A stretch of 64,000 bases of DNA. Source: Cherax quadricarinatus. Its lineage: Eukaryota > Arthropoda > Malacostraca > Decapoda > Parastacidae. A program made the position numbers and the translations under genes. The notes under the pieces are model-generated. The model searched no databases and was not told where the DNA came from. It saw only the letters and a program-made list of their open reading frames with translations. The stretch lies in the NCBI RefSeq assembly GCF_038502225.1, contig NC_091301.1:15600117-15664116 (forward strand). The letters are read 5' to 3'. Every line of letters starts with the position of its first letter. Position 1 is the stretch's first letter. This document shows positions 1-62,343 of the stretch, one piece after another.

Positions 1-690
1 TTATTTCCATTAGGGTCCTTGTACTTATTTCCATTGGAGGTCTATGTACTTATTTCCATTGCGGTTCCTTGTACTTATTTTCATTGTACGTCCTTGTACT
101 TATTTCCATTGGGGTTCCTTGCACTTATTTCCATTGGGGTCCTTGTACTTATTTCCATTGGGGTTCCTTGTACTTATTTCTATTGGGGCCCTTGTACTTA
201 TTTTCATTGGAAGTCCTTGTATTTATTTTCATTGAAGGTCCTTGTACTTATTTCCATTGGGGTTCTTTGTACTTATTTCCATTGGGGTTCTTTGTACTTC
301 TTTCCATTTGAGTCCTTGTACTTATTTTCATTGGGGTCTTTGTACTTATTTTCATTGGAGGTCCTTGTACTTATTTCCATTGGGGTTCTTTGTACTTATT
401 TCCATTTGGGTCCTTGTACTTATTTTCAATGGAGGTCCTTGTACTTATTTTCAATGGAGGTCCTTGTAATTATTTTCAATGTAGGTCCTTGTACTTATTT
501 TCAATGGAGGTCCTTGTACTTATTTTCAATGGAGGTCCTTGTACTTATTTTCAATGGAGGTCCTTGTACTTATTTTCATTGGAGGTCCTTGTACTTATTT
601 TCATTGGAGGTCCTTGTACTTATTTTCATTGGAGGTCCTTGTACTTATTTTCATTGGAGGTCCTTGTACTTATTTTCATTGGAGGTCCTT
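1..690. repeat. 25-bp minisatellite upstream of IARS2-like gene
   Basis: About 27 head-to-tail copies of a 25-bp unit that reads TCCTTGTACTTATTTTCATT followed by GGAGG. Copies fall in three blocks: a 5' block (to about 420) with mostly TTTCCATTGGGG, a middle block (about 421-560) with TTTTCAATGGAGG, and a homogeneous 3' block (about 563-690) with TTTTCATTGGAGG. Because 25 is not a multiple of three the array is open in several frames, but the encoded peptides are just the repeat and are not genes. Many units contain ATTGG, the inverted CCAAT box. The array begins before the window and ends about 50 bp upstream of the start codon. Confidence 0.95.
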
Positions 691-738
691 GTATAAGTTG
701 CCGGTGGCCTTTACAAACCATAACCATCCAAGACGAAG
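691..738 (+). promoter_or_regulatory. Putative 5' leader of IARS2-like gene
   Basis: Short non-repetitive stretch between the minisatellite and the proposed start ATG at 739. The start has A at -3 (736), a favourable eukaryotic context. No TATA box or initiator is obvious, and the transcription start could lie inside the minisatellite or upstream of the window. Confidence 0.4.
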
Positions 739-53240
<52,502 letters not shown>

Positions 53241-53460
53241 TGAAAAGCTACTGGGATAAAATAAAAGTTATGGTAAACCTAAAAAAGGTGGGTGAAAAGA
53301 GTATTTTAATTCTTCAAAACATTTACACTCAGTGTATTAAAGCTCCAGGCAAGCACATAGAAGTTGCATTTCATAGTCTAATATCTCAGGTCATTTATAT
53401 TAGAGTGGTAGGTAACACAACAGTTTGTTCAACAAATTGCAGTGATCGTCAGTGAAAATT

Positions 53461-55578
53461 TTAACCCCTTGACTGTCGCAACCCCCATCCTGAGGTGTCT
53501 CCTGGTGTCGCAAAATTTAAAAAAAAAAAATTATTTTTTCTTATGAAATGATAGAGAATCTTTTCCCCGATTGTAATGACACCAAAAAAATGAAATTTGA
53601 TGGAAAACTGACGGAATTATGCTCTCGCAAAGTTAGCGACCTCGGCGATATTTACAAATTGGCGATTTTTTCCCACTTTGAGCCCTATTTTTGGCTAATT
53701 CCGTTGTTCCTGTCTACCAAACTCATAGCTATTTCTTAGAACTCCATTTTTTCTTTCGATTGAGTACAAGAAACTGCCCATTTACTGATTTCAGCTACCC
53801 AATAATGTGGTCAGAAATTTGCAATTTGGACAATTTCACGAAAATTAAAAAATATAACAATTTCAAAATAAGGTCCAGAATGAACAATGCAGACATTCCT
53901 GGCTCTAAAATAACATATTCTTTGTTCATCAGTCTCCAGGCCCCTCTGATATTAATCTTGCTTTCTATTTTGAATTTTTATTCAAACAAAAAATAGAAGA
54001 CTTACTATTATGCAGACTACTGCAATACTGTAATAGTTGTATAAATAACATCAACCCATTCATGACTGCATATTAGAATGGCTAGTTGGACATTTATTGG
54101 ACAATGACATCATTTGTTTACTTTTGAACATTGGCAAAAATCAAACATTTCCCCTAATTTGAGCTCCATTTCCAGGTTCTTTTTATAGTAAAATCAATCA
54201 AAATCACCTCTATTTCTATAATATGTTTTCCATTCTATCAAATGAGACCAAGAAAATGAGAATATAACCATAAATACTATACGAAAATAGACCACAAAGT
54301 CAGCATTTTAATTAAAAAAAACGGTCTGAGTTTTTTTTTTCTCATTATGCACTGCGTGCTCCAGGATTTTTTTATATGGTGCACACTGACCACACAGACC
54401 CATTCTCTCACATGTGGGCCTACCAGCTTTCTCCTGCTTGATTTGAAGCCACTAGAATTTACGATTATATATACGTCAAACACGGTACCTCGTAAGACGT
54501 ATATATACAGATGCGACAGTCAAAGGGTTAAGGTGTCTCCTGGTGTCGCAAAATTTAAAAAAAAAAATTTTTTTCTTATGAAATGATAGAGGATCTTTCC
54601 CCGATTGTAATGACACCAAAAGAATGAAATTTGATGGAAAACTGACAGAGTTACGTTCTTGCGAAGTTAGCGACCTCGGCGATATTTATGAATTGGCAAT
54701 TTCTCCCACTTTGAGCTATATTTTCGGCTAATTCCATTGTTCGAGTCGACCAAACTCATAGCTATTTCTTTAGAACTTTATTTTTCCTATCGATTGTGTA
54801 CAAGAAACTGCCTATACCGATTTCAACTACCCAATAACATGGTCAGAAATTTGCAATTTGGCCAATTTCACGAAAATTAAAAAATATGACAATTTCAAAA
54901 TAGGGTCCAGAATGAACAATGCAGACATTCCTGGCTCTAAAATAACATTTTCTTCGTTCATCAGTCATGTCTCCAGGCCCTTCTGATATTACTCTTGCTT
55001 TCTATTTTGAGTTTTTATTCAAACAAAAAATACGTAGAAGATTTACTGTTATGCAGACTACTGCAATACTGTAGTAATTGTATAAATAATGTCAACCCAT
55101 TCATGACTGCATATTAGAATGGCTACTTGGACATTTATTGGAAAATAACATCATTTGTTTACTTTTGAACATCTTCAAAAATCAAGCTTTTCCCCTACTT
55201 TGAGCTCCATTTCAAGGTTCTTTTCATAGGAAAACCAATCAAAATCACCTCTATTTCTATAATATGTTTTCCATTCTATCAACTGAGACCAAGAAAATGA
55301 GAATACAACCTTAAATACTATACGAAAATAGACCACAAAGTCGGCATTTTAATTATAAAAAAAAAAACGGTTGGAGTTTTTTTTTCTCATTATGTACTGT
55401 GTGCTGCAGGATTTTTTTTATATGGTGCACAATGAACACAGACCCATTCTCTCACATGTGGGCCTACCAGCTTTCTCCTGCTTAATTTGAAGCCACTAGA
55501 ATTTATGAATATATATAGTACGTCAAAAACGGTGGCTCGTAAGATGTATATATACGACCAAAACAGTCAAAGGGTTAA
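53461..55578. mobile_element. Tandem dimer of a TTAA non-autonomous element
   Basis: Copy 1 53461-54531: TTAACCCCTTGACTGTCGC to GCGACAGTCAAAGGGTTAA. Copy 2 54528-55578 starts at the shared central TTAA but lacks the first about 28 bp, then repeats AGGTGTCTCCTGGTGTCGC onward with about 5-10% differences and ends AACAGTCAAAGGGTTAA. The body is related, in opposite orientation, to the 44755 element. 53207-53460 before it is unassigned. Confidence 0.88.
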
Positions 55579-55771
55579 GAATACATACTCATAATTCTTC
55601 AAGTTGCCAACAGCTTCTTGCCTTTAATAATGTTTTTCCTTTATGGAAATCAAAAATAAAGTTGAATAAAAATAATGTTGTGTAATTCGTGTACTGAATC
55701 TCTCCAGAATGAAATATTACTTTAAACTCTACTAGATGAAATTGCTAAATTATTGATTAGTATTAAAGTTC

Positions 55772-56222
55772 TTTTTTTTAACATGTCAGCCATCTCCCAC
55801 CGAAGCAGGGTGACCCAAAATAGAAAGAAAGCAACACTTTCACTGTCATTCAGCACTTTCACCATCATTCACATATCAATATTTTTGCAGAGATGCCCAG
55901 AAATAATAGTTCAGATGTCACTCCTAACAGCAGATCTCCCAAACCCCTCATTTAAAGTGTAAGCATTGTACTTCCCTTCTCCAGAACTGAAGTCCAGCTA
56001 ACCAGTTTCCCTGAATCCCTTCACAAAATATTCCCCTGCTCACACTCCAACAGCTTGTCAAGTCGCTAAAACCATTCGTCTCCATTCACTCCTATCTAAC
56101 ATGCTCACATATGCCTGCTGTATGTCCAAGCCCCTTGCAAACAAAACCTCTTTCACCCCTCCCTCCATCCTTTTCTAGGACGACCCCTATCCCTCCTCCC
56201 CTCAACTACAGATTTATAAATT
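55772..56222 (-). mobile_element. RTE 3' fragment, reverse, degenerate
   Basis: Tail CATCTCCCACCGAAGCAGGG, 3' UTR (CCAAACCCCTCATTTAAAGT), ORF end region to CCTATCCCTCC. No usable frame. 55579-55771 is unassigned. Confidence 0.85.
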
Positions 56223-56287
56223 TATGGTAACATTAATGGAATTACAAAAGAGAAAACAGCTAATTAGCAGACCCACCTATGCAGATA

Positions 56288-57475
56288 CAGTGGAACCTTG
56301 ACTTACAAGTTTAATCTGCTCCGTGACCTAGCTTGTAACTCAATTTGCTCATATGTCAAATAAATTTTCCTCATTTAAATTAATCGAAATGCCATTAATC
56401 CGTCCCAGCGGCAGGACAAAATATTTTAATATAACACTAATATCAACTCTATGGCTTACTTATCTATCACAATTAATCTTATATGACATAATAAACAATG
56501 ATATATATTCTAGAATGAATAAAATAGGCATAATATGATGAGTGATGATAGCGGCGGAAGCGGCGCCAGCCTCCGCCATTTACTCCCCCACTCTGACTAT
56601 AGTATCTTCCCATGCTTTTATTATAAGAGAAAACACTAAAACAATATACGTATTTATGAATAAGAAATATTGTATAAAAACATAATAAATTATAATACAC
56701 TACAGAATGTAAAGAAATAAACTGTTTATATAAAATGTATATTGTACTTACACACTTGGAGCAGAGATGGTGGCGGAGGTTGAGGGTGGAGGAGGTAGAG
56801 GGTGGGAGAATGGCAGTGCGGCATATTATGTCAGTGGCCCTATAAACCTCCAACATTGAAGGAGTTAGTTTTGTTTCGTCTTTTTTAATCACTTAATCAC
56901 TTAACTAACTTCCTACACTCTTAATGCTATACTTTATCACTGAACTTAACTGATGCAATTTGTTTTGTTTAATCACTGAACTTAACTGATACAATTTGTT
57001 TTGTTTAATCACTGAACTTAACTGATACAATTTGTTTTGTTTAATCACTGAACTTAACTGATACAATTTGTTTTGTTTAATCACTGAACTTAACTGATAC
57101 AATTTGTTTTGTTTAATCACTGAACTTAACTGATACAATTTGTTTTGTTTAATCACTGAACTTAACTGATGCAATTTGTTTTGTTTAATCACTAAACTTT
57201 ACTGATACAATTTGTTTTGTTTGATTGCTGAACTTAACTTGTACAAGTTGCTCTAATTCCATGGAAATCATCTTTTTTTTCTTCTCAGCACTGTCTTTTG
57301 CACTTATTTTCTTAGGACCCATGGTTAGAAAAAAAGAAATTTGGCCAAATGGCTGTAAAAAAAATGCAAGCAAGCATGAGAGAACTGCTCCCATGGCGAT
57401 GTAAACATGTGGACTCCTTACCTGATGTTTTGTCATTAGCTATACCAACTAGTGGCAGCATTCTGAATTATTATG
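56288..57475 (-). mobile_element. Tigger-like element, reverse, with internal tandem repeat
   Basis: Right end CAGTGGAACCTTGACTTACA after TA at 56286-56287, then a 3' region with GTCCCAGCGGCAGGACAAAA. The start of the transposase frame (MGPKKISAKDSAEKKKKMI) is on the minus strand near 57320. The opposite inverted end is not clear and probably lost near the microsatellite at 57480-57557. A tract of tandem repeats replaces most of the coding region. Confidence 0.75.
56905..57235 (-). repeat. 36-bp tandem repeat, in frame (VIKQNKLYQLSS)
   Basis: About eight to nine copies of a 36-bp unit. On the minus strand each encodes the 12-residue VIKQNKLYQLSS with rare changes (Tyr/His). A frame opens from the Tigger start (57185-57436) into the first diverged repeats, then a shift leads into the regular array. 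Confidence 0.92.
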
Positions 57476-57557
57476 TATTACATATGTATGTATGTATTAG
57501 TATTATTATTTTTATTATTATGTATTATTATTATAATTATTATTTTATTTTATTTTA

Positions 57558-60500
57558 TTTTTTTTTTTTCAACAAGTCGGCCGTCTCCCACCGAGGCAGG
57601 GTGACCCAAAAAAAAGAAAGAAAATCCCCAAAAAGAAAATACTTTCATCATCATTCAACACTTTCACCACACTCGCACATTATCACTGTTTTTGCAGAGG
57701 TGCTCAGAATACAACAGTCTAGAAGCATACACATATAAAGATACACAACATATCCCTCCAAACTGCCAATATCCCAAACCCCTCCTTTAAAGTGCAGGCA
57801 TTGTACTTCCCATTTCCAGGACTCAAGTCCAACTATATGAAAATAACCGGTTTCCCTGAATCCCTTCACTAAATATTACCCTGCTCACACTCCAACAGAT
57901 CGTCAGGTCCCAAGTACCATTCGTCTCCATTCACTCCTATCTAACACGCTCACGCACGCTTGCTGGAAGTCCAAGCCCCTCGCCCACAAAACCTCCTTTA
58001 CCCCCTCTCTCCAACCCTTTCGAGGACGACCCCTACCCCACCTTCCTTCCCCTATAGATTTATATGATTTCCATGTCATTCTACTTTGATCCATTCTCTC
58101 TAAATGACCAAACCACCTCAACAACCCCTCTTCTGCCCTCTGACTAATACTTTTATTAACTCCACACCTTCTCCTAATTTCCAAACTCCGAATTTTCTGC
58201 ATAATATTTACACCACACATTGCCCTTAAACAGGACATCTCCACTGCCTCCAAACGTCTCCTCGCTGCTGCATTTACCACCCAAGCTTCACACCCATATA
58301 AAAGTGTTGGCACTACTATACTTTCATACATTCCCTTCTTTGCCTCCATAGATAACGTTTTTTGACTCCACATATACCTCAACGCACCACTCACCTTTTT
58401 TCCCTCATCAATTCTATGATTAACCTCATCCTTCATAAATCCATCCGCCGACACGTCAACTCCCAAGTATCTGAAAACATTCACTTCTTCCATACTCCTC
58501 CTCTCCAATTTGATATCCAATTTTTCTTTATCTAAATCATTTGACACCCTCATCACCTTACTCTTTTCTATGTTCACTTTCAGCTTTCTACCTTTACACA
58601 CATTCCCAAACTCATCCACTAACCTTTGCAATTTTTCTTTAGAATCTCCCATAAGCACAGTATCATCAGCAAAAAGTAACTGTGTCAATTCCCATTTTGA
58701 ATTTGATTCCCCAAAATTTAATCCCACCCCTCTCCCGAACACCCTAGCATTTACTTCCTTTACAACCCCATCTATAAATATATTAAACAACCATGGTGAC
58801 ATTACACATCCCTGTCTAAGACCTACTTTTACCGGGAAATAGTCTCCCTCTCTTCTACACACCCTAACCTGAGCTTCACTATCCTCATAAAAACTCTTTA
58901 CAGCATTTAATAACTTACCACCTATTCCATATACAGTGGACCCCCGGTTAACGAACTTTTTTCATTCCAGTAGTATGTTCAGGTGCCAGTACTGACCGAA
59001 TTTTTTCCCATAAGGAATATTGTGAAGTAGATTAGTCCATTTCAGACCCCCAAACATACACATACAAACGCACTTACATAAATACACTTACATAATTGGT
59101 CGCATTTGGAGGTGATCGTTAAGCGGGGCTCCACTGTACTTGCAACATCTGCCACATTGCTCCTCTATCCACTCTATCATATGCCTTTTCTAAATCCATA
59201 AATGCAATAAAAACTTCCCTACCTTTATCTAAATACTGTTCACATATATGCTTCAATGTAAACACTTGATCTACACATCCCCTACCCACTCTGAAACCTC
59301 CTTGCTCATCCGCAATCCTACATTCTGTCTTACCTCTAATTCTTTCAATTATAACCCTACCGTACACTTTTCCTGGTATACTCATTAAGCTTATTCCTCT
59401 ATAATTTTTACAGTCTCTTTTGTCCCCTTTCCCTTTATATAAAGGGACTATACATGCTCTCCGCCAATCCCTAGGTACCTTCCCCTCTTTCATACATTTA
59501 TTGAACAAAAGTACCAACCACTCCAACACTATATCCCCCCCTGCTTTTAACATTTCTGTCATAATCCCATCAGTTCCAGCTGCTTTACCCCCTTTCATTT
59601 TACGTAATGCCTCACGTACCTCCCCCACACTTACATTCTGCTCTTCTTCACTCCTAAAAGATGGTATACCTCCCTGACCAGTGCATGAAATTACTGCCTC
59701 TGTTTCTTCCTTAACATTTAAAAGTTCCTCAAAATATTCTCGCCATCTACCTAATACCTCCATCTCCCCATCTACTAACTCCCCTACTCTGTTTTTAACT
59801 GACAAATCCATATTTTCCCTTGGCTTTCTTAACTTGTTTAACTCACTCCAAAATTTTTTCTTATTTTCATTAAAATTTCTTGACAGTGCCTCTCCCACTC
59901 TATCATCTGCTCTCCTTTTGCACTCTCTTTACCTTTCTTTTACTCTCCATATATTCTGCTCTTCTTATAACACTTCTGCTTTGTAAAAACCTCTCATAAG
60001 CTACTTTTTTCTCTTTTATCACACCCTTTACTTCATCATTCCACCAATCACTCCTCTTTCCTCCTGCACCCACCCTCCTATAACCACAAACTTCTGCCCC
60101 ACATTCTAATACTGCATTTTTAAAACTATTCCAACCCTCTTCAACCCCCCCATTACTCATCTTTGCACTATCCCACCTTTCTGCCAATAGTCGCTTATAT
60201 CTCACCCGAACTTCCTCCTCCCTTAGTTTATACACTTTCACCTCCCTCTTACTTGTTGTTGCCACCTTCCTCTTTTCCCATCTACCTCTTACTCTAACTG
60301 TAGCTACAACTAAATAATGATCCGATATATCAGTTGCCCCTCTATAAACATGTACATCCTGGAACCTACCCATCAACCTTTTATCCACCAATACATAATC
60401 TAATAAACTACTTTCATTACGTGCTACATCATACCTTGTATATTTATTTATCCTCTTTTTCATAAAATATGTATTACTTATTACCAAATTTCTTTCTACA

Positions 60501-60779
60501 CATAGCTCAATTAAAGGCTCCCCATTTACATTTACCCCTGGCACCCCAAATTTACCTACTACTCCCTCCATAACATTTTTACCCACTTTAGCATTGAAAT
60601 CCCCAACCACCATTACTCTCACACTTGATTCAAAACTCCCCACGCATTCACTCAACATTTCCCAAAATCTCTCTCTCTCCTCTACACTTCTCTCTTCTCA
60701 GGTGCATACACGCTTATTATAACCCACTTTTCACATCCAATCTTTATTTTACTCCACATAATCCTTGAATTTATACATT
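57558..60779 (-). pseudogene. RTE-B copy, reverse, 5'-truncated, with MITE insertion
   Basis: Open pieces 57903-58862 (RT second half, FADDTVLMGDS, C terminus complete), 59119-59898 (KNYRGISLMSIPGKVYG, MDLEKAYDRVDRGA) and 59903-60658 (VVGDFNAKVG, SDHYLVV). Breaks: a 203-bp MITE at 58934, a deletion of about 10 bp near 59928, and one lost C near 60700 in the VYAPGEER region. The leader and first endonuclease residues are missing. Confidence 0.93.
58934..59136. mobile_element. 203-bp Tigger-like MITE
   Basis: Ends CAGTGGACCCCCGGTTAACG and GTTAAGCGGGGCTCCACTG; TA duplicated at 58932-58933 and 59137-59138. The RTE sequence reads CCATATACTTGCAAC when the insert is ignored. Confidence 0.95.
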
Positions 60780-60815
60780 TATTTATACATTTATTTTATT
60801 ATGTGATTATTATTA

Positions 60816-61553
60816 TTTTTTTTTCAACAAGTCGGCCGTCTCCCACCGAGGCAAGGTGACCCAAAAAGAAAGAAAATCCCCAAAAAGAAAATACTTAATC
60901 ATTATTCAACACTTTCACCTCACTCACGCATAATCACTGTTTTTGCAGAGGTGCCCAGAATACAACAGCTTACAAGTATATCCGTATAAAAATACACAAT
61001 ATATCCCTCCAAACTGCTAATGTAGCAAACCCCTCATTTAGAGTGCAGGCATTGTACTTCCCATTTCCAGGACTCAAGTCTGGTTATATAAAATAACCAG
61101 TTTCCCTGAATCCCTTCACTAAATATTACCCTGCTCACAATTCATGACAATTTTCTTCTTATTCTTTTTAGTAATTATTACAGGAAAAGGGGTTACTAGT
61201 CCATTGTTCCCGGCATTTTAGATGACTTTTACGACACGCATGGCTCATGGAGGAAAGATTCTTATTCCACTTTCCCATTAATATAAAAGGAAAAGTAATA
61301 AGAACAAGAACTAAGATAAAACCAAAGAAAACTCAGATGAGTGTGTATAAATAAACATGTACATGCATGTTTAGTGTGACCTAAGTGTAAGTAGAAGTAG
61401 CAAGACGTGCCTGTAATCTTGCATGTTTATGAGACAGACAAAAGACACCAGCAATCCTACCATCATATAAAGCAATTTCAGGCTTTAGTTTTACAGTTAC
61501 TTGGCAGGACTGTAGTACCTCCCTGGGTGGTTGCTGTATTCCAACCTACTACA
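60816..61553 (-). mobile_element. RTE-B internal-deletion derivative (leader fused to 3' end)
   Basis: Read in reverse: leader from TGTAGTAGGTTGG (61553) to AAGAAGAAAATTGTCA (about 61142), then directly GTGAGCAGGGTAATATTTAG of the 3' UTR and the tail hairpin to poly-A at 60816. The complete coding region is lost between about 61142 and 61136. Distinct in breakpoint from units U1-U8. Confidence 0.9.
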
Positions 61554-61556
61554 CTA

Positions 61557-61573
61557 ATTATTATTTTTATTAT

Positions 61574-61637
<64 letters not shown>

Positions 61638-61645
61638 ATAATAAT
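61557..61645. repeat. ATT microsatellite
   Basis: Nearly pure (TAT)n with a short AATAATAAT end. Further (AAT)n runs are at 61752-61804 and 62276-62340, separating the short units and the RTE-B that follow. Confidence 0.95.
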
Positions 61646-61751
61646 AGTAACCCCTTCTCCTGTATAAACTACTAAATTTAAAAAGAGAAACTTTCGTTTT
61701 TCTTTTTGGGCCACCCTACCTCAGTGAGATATGGCAGGTTTGTTGAAAGAA
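61646..61751 (+). mobile_element. Short RTE-derived unit U7 (5'-truncated)
   Basis: AGTAACCCCTTCTCCTGTAT through GGCCACCCTACCTCAGTGAG to GTTGAAAGAAC. Only the last about 105 bp. Confidence 0.85.
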
Positions 61752-61752
61752 C

Positions 61753-61805
<53 letters not shown>

Positions 61806-61808
61806 CTA

Positions 61809-62274
61809 GGTAGTAGGTTGGTAGACAGTAACCACCCAGGGAGGTATTACCGTCCTGCCAAGTGAGTGTGCAACGAAAACCTGTAATTGTTTTACATGAT
61901 GGTAAGCTTGCTGGTGTCTTCTGTCTGTCTCATAAACATGCAAGATTTCAGGTATGTCTTGCTACTTCTACTTGCACTTAAGTCACACTACACATACATG
62001 TACAAGCATATATATACACACCCCTCTGGGTATTCTTCTATTTTTTTCTAGTTCTTGTTCTTGTTTATTTCCTCTTATCTCCATGGGGAAGTGGAACAGA
62101 ATTCTTCCTCCGTAAGCCATGCGTGTTGTAAGAGGCGACTTAAATGCCAGGAGCAAGGGGCTAGTAACCCCTTCTCCCATATAAATTACTAAATTTAAAA
62201 GAGAAACTATCGTTTTTCTTTTTGGGCCACCCTGCCTTGGTGGGATACAGCCGGTGTGTTGAAAGAAAGAAAGG

Positions 62275-62275
<1 letters not shown>
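61809..62275 (+). mobile_element. Short RTE-derived unit U8, full length
   Basis: Starts at GGTAGTAGGTTGG, contains the uORF start CCATGGGGAAGTGGAACAG, GGGGCTAGTAACCCC, and ends GGGCCACCCTGCCTTGGTGG, GTTGAAAGAAAGAAAG. 467 bp, no coding region. Confidence 0.9.

Positions 62276-62340
<65 letters not shown>

Positions 62341-62343
<3 letters not shown>

Noticed and set aside
56905..57235. CRISPR-like array
   Set aside because: The repeats are contiguous 36-bp units without spacers, in a eukaryotic transposon.
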